The notes beneath the pieces are model-generated. The model was not told where the DNA came from. It was given only the letters and a program-made list of their open reading frames with translations, and did no database searches. Shown here piece by piece: positions 57,070 to 64,000 of a stretch of DNA of 64,000 bases. The stretch lies in NCBI GenBank assembly GCA_964447405.1, contig CAYUSP010000002.1, positions 620,001 to 684,000 on the forward strand. Direction: 5' to 3'. This DNA is from JALNZF01 sp964447405 (GTDB lineage: Bacteria; Nitrospirota; UBA9217). Positions within the stretch are counted from its first letter, which is position 1, and each line of letters starts with the position of its first letter. The position numbers were made by a program, and so were the translations under genes.

Positions 57070-57509
57070 CAGGACCTTGGGCTCTTGGCCACAGGGCGGA
57101 TTAAAGTTTTCCCCGTTCATGCCGATACGCATGACATGAAGAGTATTCTGCGCTTGTTTTCTCAACTGCTTCCATGGAAGAACAAACTGCCTCCGGAGTC
57201 CGAGTATCTCGGATACGAGGCCTATTCGACGTGTCGCGTGCTGCAGGAACCAACGTCCGCGGCCACGACCCCGTCAAAAAACGACTACCACAAAGCTGCC
57301 TGACTGTCCAACAACCCAACACCGGACACCTCGGGCGAATCGTGCATCCGTCCCCTGGCCCTCATTCGCCCAACCCGTCACTTCTTGTATGTCTAAAACC
57401 ATTTCGCACGGTATTCCTATGCCCCGCGGTGCGGTCCTTTCTGATATAATACACAGTATGCTCGCGAAGCGTCTGTTCGTCCGGGCGATCCCTCAAGAGG
57501 AAACTCGCC
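57070..57509. other. 440-base intergenic region
   Basis: No gene is well supported. A short frame from ATG 57136 could encode MKSILRLFSQLLPWKNK and onward (55 residues), but it has no binding site and composition is unconvincing. An extended -10 (TGATATAAT, TATAAT at 57445-57450) near the end probably drives the hybrid kinase gene. Confidence 0.4.
57442..57450 (+). promoter_or_regulatory. Extended -10 promoter of the hybrid kinase gene
   Basis: TG-A-TATAAT (57442-57450) without a recognisable -35; about 60 bases before ATG 57510. Confidence 0.45.
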
Positions 57510-59885
57510 ATGACCGGCAGCAGAGGCGGTGCCAAAGCCATGACAGGTAAACAGAAAACACCAGAAGAAGGACAGGAAAAGAATGTGGAGCGTCATGTGT
57601 GCGAATCCCTGTACCGCGACCTGGTAGAGACTTCTCAGGACCTGGTCTGGCAGTGCGACGACGAGGGCAGGTATACCTTTCTCAATCCTGCGTGGGAGTC
57701 GGTATTCGGCTATTCGAACGAAGAAATGCTCGGGAAGAAGTTTACGGATTTCCAGACCGTTGAATATGCCCAGCGTGACCAACAGGAGTTCATACGGCTC
57801 ATGGACGGCAATATCGTCAAGGGCCTGGAGACGATGCATATTGGTAAGGACGGACGGCAGATCAATCTGCTGTTCAATGCGAAGGTCGTTCGCGACAGCG
57901 ATGGCCGGATCATCGGTACGCGTGGAACGGCCTATGATGTCACCGAACGCAAACGATCCGAAGAAGCTGTCAAGGAGAGTGAGTTTTGGCTCAGGGAATC
58001 CCAGCGCGTGGCGCACCTGGGTTCTTATGTTCTGGATATCCGGACAGGCGCTTGGATCAGTTCCGATAGCCTCGATGTGATATTCGGCATCGGCAAGGAT
58101 TACGACAAGTCGATGGACGGATGGGCAAACCTGATCCATCCCGAGCACCGCGAAATGATGGCGAACTATTTCGCGCACGAGGTCGTCGGCAAAAGGAAGC
58201 GGTTTGACAAGGAATACAAGATCGTTCGGATACTTGATGGCGAAGAGCGCTGGGTCCAGGGTTTCGGGGAACTGACTCTGGACGGGAACGGGGAGCCAAT
58301 CAAGATGTTCGGGACTATTCAGGATATCACCGAACGCAGGCGGATGGATGATGCGCTGCGCACCAGCGAGCGGAAGTTCAGGACGGTGTTCGATAATGCC
58401 ATTGTCGGTATCATGGTAACCGACAGAAAACGTCGCATTATTGACAGCAATGCGGCATTCCTGCGCATGCTGGGATACTCCCGTGCAGAGCTGGTGGGAA
58501 AGACCCTGGCCGACATCAGCGATCCCGAGGATGATGAGCGCAATGTCGCGCTCCTGAACGATGCGATCGTGCGGAAACAGGATTGTTTCAGCATGGAGAA
58601 AAAATACCTTCGGAAAGACGGCAGCACGTTGCGCGGAATTCTGAGTATTTCCCTGATGCGACAAGGCTCCGGCGGGGAAGAGGCCATGATCGCGATGTTC
58701 GAAGACATTACAGAGAGGCGGCGCAGCGAGGAAGCCATGCTGAACGCGCAGAAGATCGAGTCCATCGGCATCCTCGCCGGAGGCATTGCACATGATTTCA
58801 ACAACCTGCTCACGGCTATCATCGGCAATATATCCTTCTCCAAAATGCATGTACAGCCTGACAGCAAGGTGGCCCGTCTGCTTACGGATGCCGAGAATGC
58901 CTGCGCGCAGGCCAAGGACCTGAGCTACCGCCTGCTCACCTTTTCCAAGGGCGGCGAGCCGCTCAGAAAAGTGCTGCCGCTTTCGAAGATCCTCCGGAAT
59001 GCGGTCCTGTTCTCCCTGAGCGGTTCGAACGTGCTGCCCGAGTTTGAACTGCCCGACGATCTGCCGCTGGTCGCGGTGGACGAGGGCCAGATAAAGCAGG
59101 TGATCAACAACCTGGTGATGAACGCAAGGGAGGCCATGCCCGCGGGAGGGGTCCTACGGATAGCGGGAACACCCGTGATGGTGAAGACCGGCGACACACT
59201 GCCGCTGAAGCAGGGGCCGTACCTCAAACTGTCATTTTCCGACACAGGCGTGGGGATGTCGGCGGATGTAGTTTCGCGGATTTTTGAACCCTATTTTTCA
59301 ACCAAAGAGATGGGGCCGGAGAAAGGGCGGGGGCTTGGCCTTGCAATTTGCTATTCCGTTCTTCGCAAACATGAAGGTCTGATCACGGCTGCATCGGAGA
59401 TTGGGAAGGGCACGGTATTCCATCTGTACCTCCCGCTGGCGTCCTCCGATAATCTCTCGCGCTTGGGGAAGGTCCCGGGAGCCGGAGCGGAGCAGGCGGC
59501 AAAACGCCGCATCCTGTTCATGGACGATGAAGAGCGCGTCAGGACCATAACCAAGGCAATCCTCGAATTCCTCATATACGAAGTGGAATGCGTCAAGGAC
59601 GGCGCGGAAGCGGTCGATGCATACCAGAGAGCCGCGTCAATAGGCAGGCCGTTCGACCTGGTTATCCTTGATCTCACCGTGCCCGGCGGCATGGGCGGTC
59701 TGGATGCGTTCAATAGGCTGCGCGAAGCCGACCCGGGCGTGAGGGCGGTTGTTTCGAGTGGATATGCTGAAGACCCCGTGCTGCGGGAATACGGGAATTT
59801 CGGTTTTGCGGGTGCTCTGGCAAAACCCTACGATGTCAGCAAGCTGCGGGAGATCATCTCCGCGGTCCTTCCTGCGAAGGCATGA
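57510..59885 (+). CDS. Hybrid sensor histidine kinase (PAS x3, HisKA, HATPase, receiver)
   Basis: A 791-residue cytoplasmic kinase. Three PAS domains (about 30-150, 160-280 and 285-405; each ends with a DVTER/DITER-type connector) precede a HisKA domain with phosphorylated H428 (LAGGIAHDFNNLLTAIIG). HATPase motifs are VINNLVMNAREAMP, SFSDTGVGMSADVV and GRGLGLAICYSVLRKHEGLI. The C-terminal receiver has phospho-acceptor D721 (LVILDLTVPGGMGGLDAF) and KPYDVSKL. No transmembrane segment is present, so it senses an internal signal through PAS domains. It overlaps the following methyltransferase gene by four bases. Confidence 0.92.
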   Translation: MTGSRGGAKAMTGKQKTPEEGQEKNVERHVCESLYRDLVETSQDLVWQCDDEGRYTFLNPAWESVFGYSNEEMLGKKFTDFQTVEYAQRDQQEFIRLMDGNIVKGLETMHIGKDGRQINLLFNAKVVRDSDGRIIGTRGTAYDVTERKRSEEAVKESEFWLRESQRVAHLGSYVLDIRTGAWISSDSLDVIFGIGKDYDKSMDGWANLIHPEHREMMANYFAHEVVGKRKRFDKEYKIVRILDGEERWVQGFGELTLDGNGEPIKMFGTIQDITERRRMDDALRTSERKFRTVFDNAIVGIMVTDRKRRIIDSNAAFLRMLGYSRAELVGKTLADISDPEDDERNVALLNDAIVRKQDCFSMEKKYLRKDGSTLRGILSISLMRQGSGGEEAMIAMFEDITERRRSEEAMLNAQKIESIGILAGGIAHDFNNLLTAIIGNISFSKMHVQPDSKVARLLTDAENACAQAKDLSYRLLTFSKGGEPLRKVLPLSKILRNAVLFSLSGSNVLPEFELPDDLPLVAVDEGQIKQVINNLVMNAREAMPAGGVLRIAGTPVMVKTGDTLPLKQGPYLKLSFSDTGVGMSADVVSRIFEPYFSTKEMGPEKGRGLGLAICYSVLRKHEGLITAASEIGKGTVFHLYLPLASSDNLSRLGKVPGAGAEQAAKRRILFMDDEERVRTITKAILEFLIYEVECVKDGAEAVDAYQRAASIGRPFDLVILDLTVPGGMGGLDAFNRLREADPGVRAVVSSGYAEDPVLREYGNFGFAGALAKPYDVSKLREIISAVLPAKA

Positions 59886-60460
59886 CAGCGCCGCAGCAGC
59901 GGGAGAAAGCTATAATGAAAACGAACCTCCGATTCATGGCCATGCGCTCCGCATTTGCGATACGCGATCTGCTCCGTCCCCGGAGCCGCATCCTCGAGGA
60001 AGTCCCAATCATGTATGGAAGCCGCGTACTCGACTACGGCTGCGGCCCCGGGAGCTATACGATCCCGGCCGCCGGTCTCGCGGGGCCGGAAGGCCTGGTC
60101 TACGCGCTGGATATGAATGCTCTCGCCATCAAGCGGGTGCGGGAGCTTGTTGCCCGAAAAGGCTGTTCGAACGTCAAGACCATTCTGTCCGACTGCGATA
60201 CAGGACTTGAGGACAACAGCATCGATGTGGTGCTGCTCTACGACATTCTGCACGCTGTGCGCGACCCGGTGTGTGTGCTTACTGAACTGCACCGGGTGCT
60301 GAAACCCGGTGGCACGCTTTCGTTCAGCGACCATCATCTGAAAAAAGAGGAGATCCTGCTGCGCATAACAGCCGGGCGGCTCTTCGCCTTCGCGGGCCAC
60401 GGCAAATATACCTACCGTTTCACGCGGACGCCGCAGGCCGAACACGGCGCTGCAGCATGA
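59882..60460 (+). CDS. SAM-dependent methyltransferase (class I)
   Basis: A 192-residue Rossmann-fold methyltransferase. The SAM-binding glycine loop is VLDYGCGPGSYTIPAAGLAG, motif II is VYALDMNALAIKRV, and the post-core strand contains VVLLYDILHAV. It resembles UbiE/Methyltransf_11 proteins that act on small molecules; substrate unknown. The start overlaps the kinase stop by four bases (ATGA). The N-terminal FMAMRSAFAIRDLLRPRSRI with EEVPIMYGS is a common lead-in of a subfamily found beside sensor kinases in delta-type genomes. Confidence 0.85.
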   Translation: MTAPQQREKAIMKTNLRFMAMRSAFAIRDLLRPRSRILEEVPIMYGSRVLDYGCGPGSYTIPAAGLAGPEGLVYALDMNALAIKRVRELVARKGCSNVKTILSDCDTGLEDNSIDVVLLYDILHAVRDPVCVLTELHRVLKPGGTLSFSDHHLKKEEILLRITAGRLFAFAGHGKYTYRFTRTPQAEHGAAA

Positions 60461-60584
60461 ACTAACCTTTCCGGACAGACCATGCTACCGTGGATGGTCC
60501 CCTCTTGATTCAGATGCCTCCCCTGCTTGACGATTCCCTCTGAAAAGACTATAGTACGCGAAATCTCATTATCTAAAAAAAGTA

Positions 60585-60727
60585 TTTAACCACGGATGAA
60601 CACGGATGACTCACAATCTTAAAACAAAGGCCATGCACACGCATCGGGTGAAGCTCTTGTTTGCTATAAGTCATTGTTGTTAAGCTTTATCTGTGTTTAT
60701 CAGTGTATATCTATGGTTACAACTGCC
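60585..60727 (+). repeat. CCACGGATGAACACGG dyad element, copy A2
   Basis: Begins TTAACCACGGATGAACACGG and ends ATCTATGGTTACAACTGCC, about 140 bases, homologous along its length to A1 at 37771. Centre hairpin CACGC-ATC-GGGTG (60638-60650, imperfect). It ends 39 bases before the GTG start of RNase J. Nothing else was recognised in the 305-base gap after the methyltransferase gene. Confidence 0.72.
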
Positions 60728-60765
60728 GTTTTCAGGATTATTGAGCTGAAAGGAGAGCATTCGCG

Positions 60766-62478
60766 GTGACAGAACATTCCGAACCGATGAGGACCGCAGC
60801 CGTAGACGGCGCAGTCCTTTCCATCATTCCGCTCGGCGGCATCGGCGAGATCGGCCTTAATATGACCGTGCTCGAATGCGGCGAGGACATCATCGTCATC
60901 GACGCGGGGCTCATGTTCCCTGACGCTGAGATGCTCGGTGTGGACATCGTGATTCCCGATTTTTCGTACCTCCTCGAGAATCGCGATAGGGTGCGCGCCG
61001 TGGTGCTTACGCATGCCCATGAAGACCACATCGGCGCCCTCCCGTTCCTGTTAAGGGAGCTCAAGGTGCCGGTCTACGGGACCAGGCTGACCCTCGGATT
61101 CGTCAAGGAAAAGCTCCGGGAGCACGGCCTCGATGCTGACGCGGAGCTTATCACGGTCAGGCCCCGCGAGACCGTTTCCCTTGGCTGTTTCCAGGTGCAG
61201 TTCATCCGCGTGACCCACAGCATCGTTGACGGGTGCGGGCTCGGGATTACCACTCCCGCGGGCCGCGTGGTACATACCGGCGACTTCAAGATCGATCCCA
61301 CGCCCGTGGACGGCGAGATCATGGACCTGCGCACGTTCGCGGAGTACGGCGACCAGGGGACACTCGCGCTGCTTTCGGACAGCACGAACGCGGGGCAGGG
61401 CGGCTATACGTTCTCGGAGAAGGAAGTGCGGCGCGGGCTGGAGGACATCTTCACCCGCGTGAGCGGCAGAATTGTGGTCGCGACGTTTGCATCGAACATC
61501 CACCGCGTGCAGCAGATCATCGACGTGGCGGTGATGTTCAAGCGCAAGGTCATCCTGAACGGCAAAAGCATGATCGCGAACGCCCAGATCGCCCTGGACC
61601 TCGGCTATCTCAGGATACCGCCAGACACCTGGCACAAGATCGACGCGCTCAAGAGCCTTCCCGACGACCAGGTCGTGATGATCACCACGGGCAGCCAGGG
61701 CGAACCCATGAGCGCGCTCGCGCGCATGGCTGCGAACGAACACAAGCACTTCCAGATCAGGAAAGGCGACACCATCATCCTTTCCTCCAAGATGATCCCG
61801 GGGAACGAACGGGGCATCACGAGGATCATCAACCACCTCTTCAAACACGGCGCCGAGGTGTTCTATGAAAAGGTGTCGGAGATCCATGTGTCTGGCCATG
61901 CGTCAAAGGAAGAACTGAAGCTCATGCTCTCCCTCATCAAGCCGAAATATTTCATCCCTGTGCACGGCGAGTACCGCCATCTCGTATATCATTCCCAGCT
62001 CGCGAGAAAGGTGAACATACCCGAGGAGAACATCTTTATCCTGGAGAACGGCGAGGTGATGGAGTTCACCGCGGAAACCGCACGCCGGGCCGGGCGTGTC
62101 GCAATCGGCAGGGTGTACATCGACGGGAAGACCGCGGGCTCCACAGCGGATTCGGGCGTGGACACAGTCGTGCTGCGCGATCGGATGAAGCTTGCCCACG
62201 ACGGAGTGGTGATCGTGATCCTCGGGATCGAAAAGACCTCGGGCAGGGTAGTCTCAGGGCCTGACATCGTGTCGCGCGGATTCGTGTTCGAGGACGCGTC
62301 GCAGGAACTGCTTGCCGAGGTCAAGGCTGTTGTCATGGACACCCTGACGCTCATGATCCCCGAAGCCAAGGGAGACTGGTCTCTCGTTTCCGCCCGCGTC
62401 AGGAGCAGCCTTAAGAAGTTCATCAACAAGCGCATGGAGCGGCGGCCCATGATCCTGCCGATCATCATGGAGATATGA
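60766..62478 (+). CDS. rnj: Ribonuclease J
   Basis: A 570-residue metallo-beta-lactamase-fold RNase with 5'-3' exonuclease and endonuclease activity in mRNA decay and rRNA processing. Zinc ligands are in LTHAHEDHIGALPFLLRE (HxHxDH) and VHTGDFKIDPTPVDG; the beta-CASP region has SDSTNAGQGG, TTGSQGEPMSALARMAANEH and HVSGHASKEELKLMLSLIKP. Length is normal (about 555). Translation starts with GTG 60766 downstream of AAAGGAG, as no ATG fits; the protein starts MTEHSEPM. Repeat A2 forms most of its leader. Confidence 0.93.
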   Translation: MTEHSEPMRTAAVDGAVLSIIPLGGIGEIGLNMTVLECGEDIIVIDAGLMFPDAEMLGVDIVIPDFSYLLENRDRVRAVVLTHAHEDHIGALPFLLRELKVPVYGTRLTLGFVKEKLREHGLDADAELITVRPRETVSLGCFQVQFIRVTHSIVDGCGLGITTPAGRVVHTGDFKIDPTPVDGEIMDLRTFAEYGDQGTLALLSDSTNAGQGGYTFSEKEVRRGLEDIFTRVSGRIVVATFASNIHRVQQIIDVAVMFKRKVILNGKSMIANAQIALDLGYLRIPPDTWHKIDALKSLPDDQVVMITTGSQGEPMSALARMAANEHKHFQIRKGDTIILSSKMIPGNERGITRIINHLFKHGAEVFYEKVSEIHVSGHASKEELKLMLSLIKPKYFIPVHGEYRHLVYHSQLARKVNIPEENIFILENGEVMEFTAETARRAGRVAIGRVYIDGKTAGSTADSGVDTVVLRDRMKLAHDGVVIVILGIEKTSGRVVSGPDIVSRGFVFEDASQELLAEVKAVVMDTLTLMIPEAKGDWSLVSARVRSSLKKFINKRMERRPMILPIIMEI

Positions 62479-62582
62479 GGAGGGAAGAATGAGGAGTTAG
62501 GAATGGTTATTCCCTCTTTCGTAATTCTCAAGTGCCCTTTCTAATACTTTCGGCCTACCCAATAAATACCCCATTGATTTTC

Positions 62583-62610
62583 TTGACAAACAATCGGCAT
62601 ATCCTATACA
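62583..62610 (+). promoter_or_regulatory. Promoter-like sequence between RNase J and the amylase gene
   Basis: -35 TTGACA (62583-62588), 16-nt spacer, -10 TATACA (62605-62610). It would produce a leader of about 325 nt to the amylase start. From 62611 to 62767 I see a small GCCGC/GCGGC hairpin and no coding sequence. Confidence 0.45.
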
Positions 62611-62767
62611 GTGGCAATATCCATTAACGAATAGAACCCATCTTTTCGGCACGCAAGGTATTTGGTAGAAGACCAGATTGCCGCTCCATGCGGCAGGAAG
62701 CACAGAACGTGCATTACCGAAGTGCATCACCAGCGTCACATCCAGCATTCACTCTAAAAAGAGTACG

Positions 62768-62906
62768 TATCCACGGATTAACACGCATTAGCGAGGATAT
62801 CTCACGCGGTTAAATCAAATCCAGTGATCACCAATTTGGTGATTATAGTTTTTTTACCCGTAATGGTTATTTAGTTTAAAACGTGTTTGTCAGTGGTTTC
62901 AACAAC
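62768..62906 (+). repeat. CCACGGATTAACACG dyad element, copy A3
   Basis: Begins TATCCACGGATTAACACGC and ends GTTTGTCAGTGGTTTCAACA. Its apical hairpin is ATCACCA-ATT-TGGTGAT (62827-62843), perfect. Relative to A1 the stem pair next to the loop changed from C-G to A-T. It ends 33 bases before the amylase start codon. Confidence 0.7.
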
Positions 62907-62938
62907 GGGAATCAAACGGTGAAAGGAAAAGAATAATC

Positions 62939-64000
62939 ATGGGTGTTATCATGCAGGCCTTTTACTGGGATTGTCCCCGGATCGAGGAAAAGGAATATCA
63001 GTGGTGGAACCATGTCGCAGGTCAGGCCGCAGCCCTGCGTTCCGCGGGTTTCACTGCGCTCTGGCTGCCGCCTGCGAGCAAAGCTGCAAATGTGGGCTGC
63101 ATGTCCATGGGGTACGATGTCTACGACTATTACGATCTTGGAAAATTCCCGCAGAAGGCTGTGAGAATTGTTGACAACAAGGACGAGGTCAGGACCTGGT
63201 TCGGTTCTGAAAAGGAATTGCGCTCATTGATCCGGGCCGCGCACCAGAAGGAGCTGAAGGTCTATGCTGACCTGGTCCTGAACCACAACAATGGTGCTGA
63301 CGCTGAAGAATATAATCCGATCACGAACCGGATGTGGTGGACGCGCTTCACGCCCCAGAGCGGACTTTTCAGCCGCGACTGGACCTGCTTCAATCCCTCG
63401 CCCTACCGGGACCTGGATACCACGGCTTTCGGCGACATGCCCGACCTCTGCCACATCAATCCGCGCGTTTCAACCGGGATCCTGAACCACGCCAAGTGGC
63501 TGATCGAGGAGATCGGCTTCGACGGTTTCCGCTACGACTTTGTCAAAGGGTTCGGCGCCTGGATCGTGCGTGCGATCCATGACCGGAGCTACACGCGCGG
63601 GGGCAGGCCGGTAAAAATATTTGGGGTGGGAGAATGCTGGGCCGGTGATGATTACATAGACACCTGGCTCGACGCGGTCAACTCCTGGGCAGAGAACCGG
63701 GTTGGAGCCTTCGATTTTCCGCTCCGCTACCGGCTGAAGGACCTCTGCGATACCTACGACTTCAGTCTGCGCAGGCTTGTCGAGGGCGGCGTGCTCATGA
63801 AGGAGCGTCCGTTCGAGGCAGTGACGTTCGTGGACAATCACGATTTTCGCGGCAATGGCAACGCAGCGATCGTGAACGATAAGATGCTTGCCTACGCTTT
63901 TATCCTTACCCACGAGGGTTACCCATGCGTGTTCTGGCAGGATTATTTCTCCTGGGGTCTGGGCAGGCCAGGAGAGCATAACGGGATTGCGGCTCTTGTC
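62939..64000 (+). CDS. Alpha-amylase (GH13), 3' truncated by the window end
   Basis: ATG 62939 follows GAAAGGAAAAG; 354 codons are visible and the frame is open at base 64000. The start MGVIMQAFYWDCP and WLPPASKAANVGCMSMGYDVYD are typical of cytoplasmic-type alpha-amylases (GH13 subfamily 5). Conserved regions: I (ADLVLNHNN), II with the nucleophile aspartate (GFDGFRYDFVKG), III with the acid/base glutamate (VGECWAGD) and IV (FVDNHDF). No signal peptide, so it probably acts on internal polyglucans such as glycogen. The leader contains repeat A3. Confidence 0.9.
   Translation, partial: MGVIMQAFYWDCPRIEEKEYQWWNHVAGQAAALRSAGFTALWLPPASKAANVGCMSMGYDVYDYYDLGKFPQKAVRIVDNKDEVRTWFGSEKELRSLIRAAHQKELKVYADLVLNHNNGADAEEYNPITNRMWWTRFTPQSGLFSRDWTCFNPSPYRDLDTTAFGDMPDLCHINPRVSTGILNHAKWLIEEIGFDGFRYDFVKGFGAWIVRAIHDRSYTRGGRPVKIFGVGECWAGDDYIDTWLDAVNSWAENRVGAFDFPLRYRLKDLCDTYDFSLRRLVEGGVLMKERPFEAVTFVDNHDFRGNGNAAIVNDKMLAYAFILTHEGYPCVFWQDYFSWGLGRPGEHNGIAALV

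Noticed and set aside
57136..57303. Possible 55-residue small protein upstream of the hybrid kinase
   Set aside because: No binding site, no recognisable pattern; kept only as a note in the intergenic entry.
62497..62748. 83-codon minus-strand ORF between RNase J and amylase genes
   Set aside because: No ribosome-binding site; composition is not convincing; part coincides with a repeat-like GAGGAGTTAGGAATGG stretch and a plus-strand promoter.
1..64000. CRISPR arrays, insertion sequences, rRNA genes, phage genes
   Set aside because: No regularly spaced direct repeats, transposase motifs, rRNA sequence or phage structural genes were seen on either strand.

Overview
This is a chromosomal window of moderately high GC from a Gram-negative bacterium. 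Two Slp-type outer-membrane lipoproteins, a periplasmic multihaem cytochrome c and a CcsA/ResB (system II) cytochrome maturation pair point to a diderm with respiratory metabolism. Tungstate uptake genes and a probable selenoprotein fit an anaerobic or facultatively anaerobic lifestyle. The gene mix (two-component systems, PATAN-type response regulators, eukaryote-like NADP isocitrate dehydrogenase, split pyruvate carboxylase) resembles Nitrospirota or the former Deltaproteobacteria. That placement is inference; no rRNA is present to fix it.

Layout. 0-5 kb: ankyrin protein end, FrnE/DsbA-like gene with an in-frame TGA at the redox cysteine position, PilZ response regulator, drug-type MFS, small Fe-S membrane protein in an AT-rich stretch. 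5-15 kb: YaeQ, OxlT-like MFS, DksA-type zinc finger, HD-GYP phosphodiesterase, Smr protein, a minus-strand group with two Slp lipoproteins and an unlisted 41-residue gene, HU, CcsA/ResB, MnmA. 15-19 kb: ModE-like regulator with TupABC, then isocitrate dehydrogenase. 19-28.5 kb: a chemosensory cluster (two response regulators, CheW, MCP, hybrid CheA, two more CheW, response regulator with a repeat tail) without CheR or CheB. 28.5-35.7 kb: valS-nadC-birA-coaX, then a receiver protein with GalT. 35.7-40.2 kb: aconitase, Old Yellow Enzyme, ferritin-like protein, UspA. 40.4-44 kb: NarL-type kinase/regulator pair. 44-52 kb: lipoprotein, aminotransferase, tRNA-Leu(GAG), cell-wall hydrolase-like protein, ComM, TauE, hexahaem cytochrome. 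52-57 kb: biotin carboxylase, carbonic anhydrase and carboxyltransferase/biotin carrier. 57.5-64 kb: hybrid kinase, methyltransferase, RNase J and the start of an alpha-amylase.

Genes that plausibly work together: BirA would biotinylate the EAMKM carrier of the split carboxylase, and the carbonic anhydrase between the two carboxylase genes would supply bicarbonate. Aconitase and isocitrate dehydrogenase are consecutive TCA steps. CcsA/ResB would mature cytochromes such as the hexahaem protein. The ModE-like regulator probably controls TupABC.

Non-coding signals. The most notable are a bacterial SECIS-like hairpin just after the in-frame TGA; a structured leader ending in an intrinsic terminator ahead of the biotin carboxylase gene; several families of dyad repeats, one lying 30-40 nt before three different start codons with a covarying apical stem and G-U-rich arms; and four genes whose near-consensus promoters place the transcript start on or beside the ATG. 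No CRISPR array, insertion sequence or rRNA was seen.
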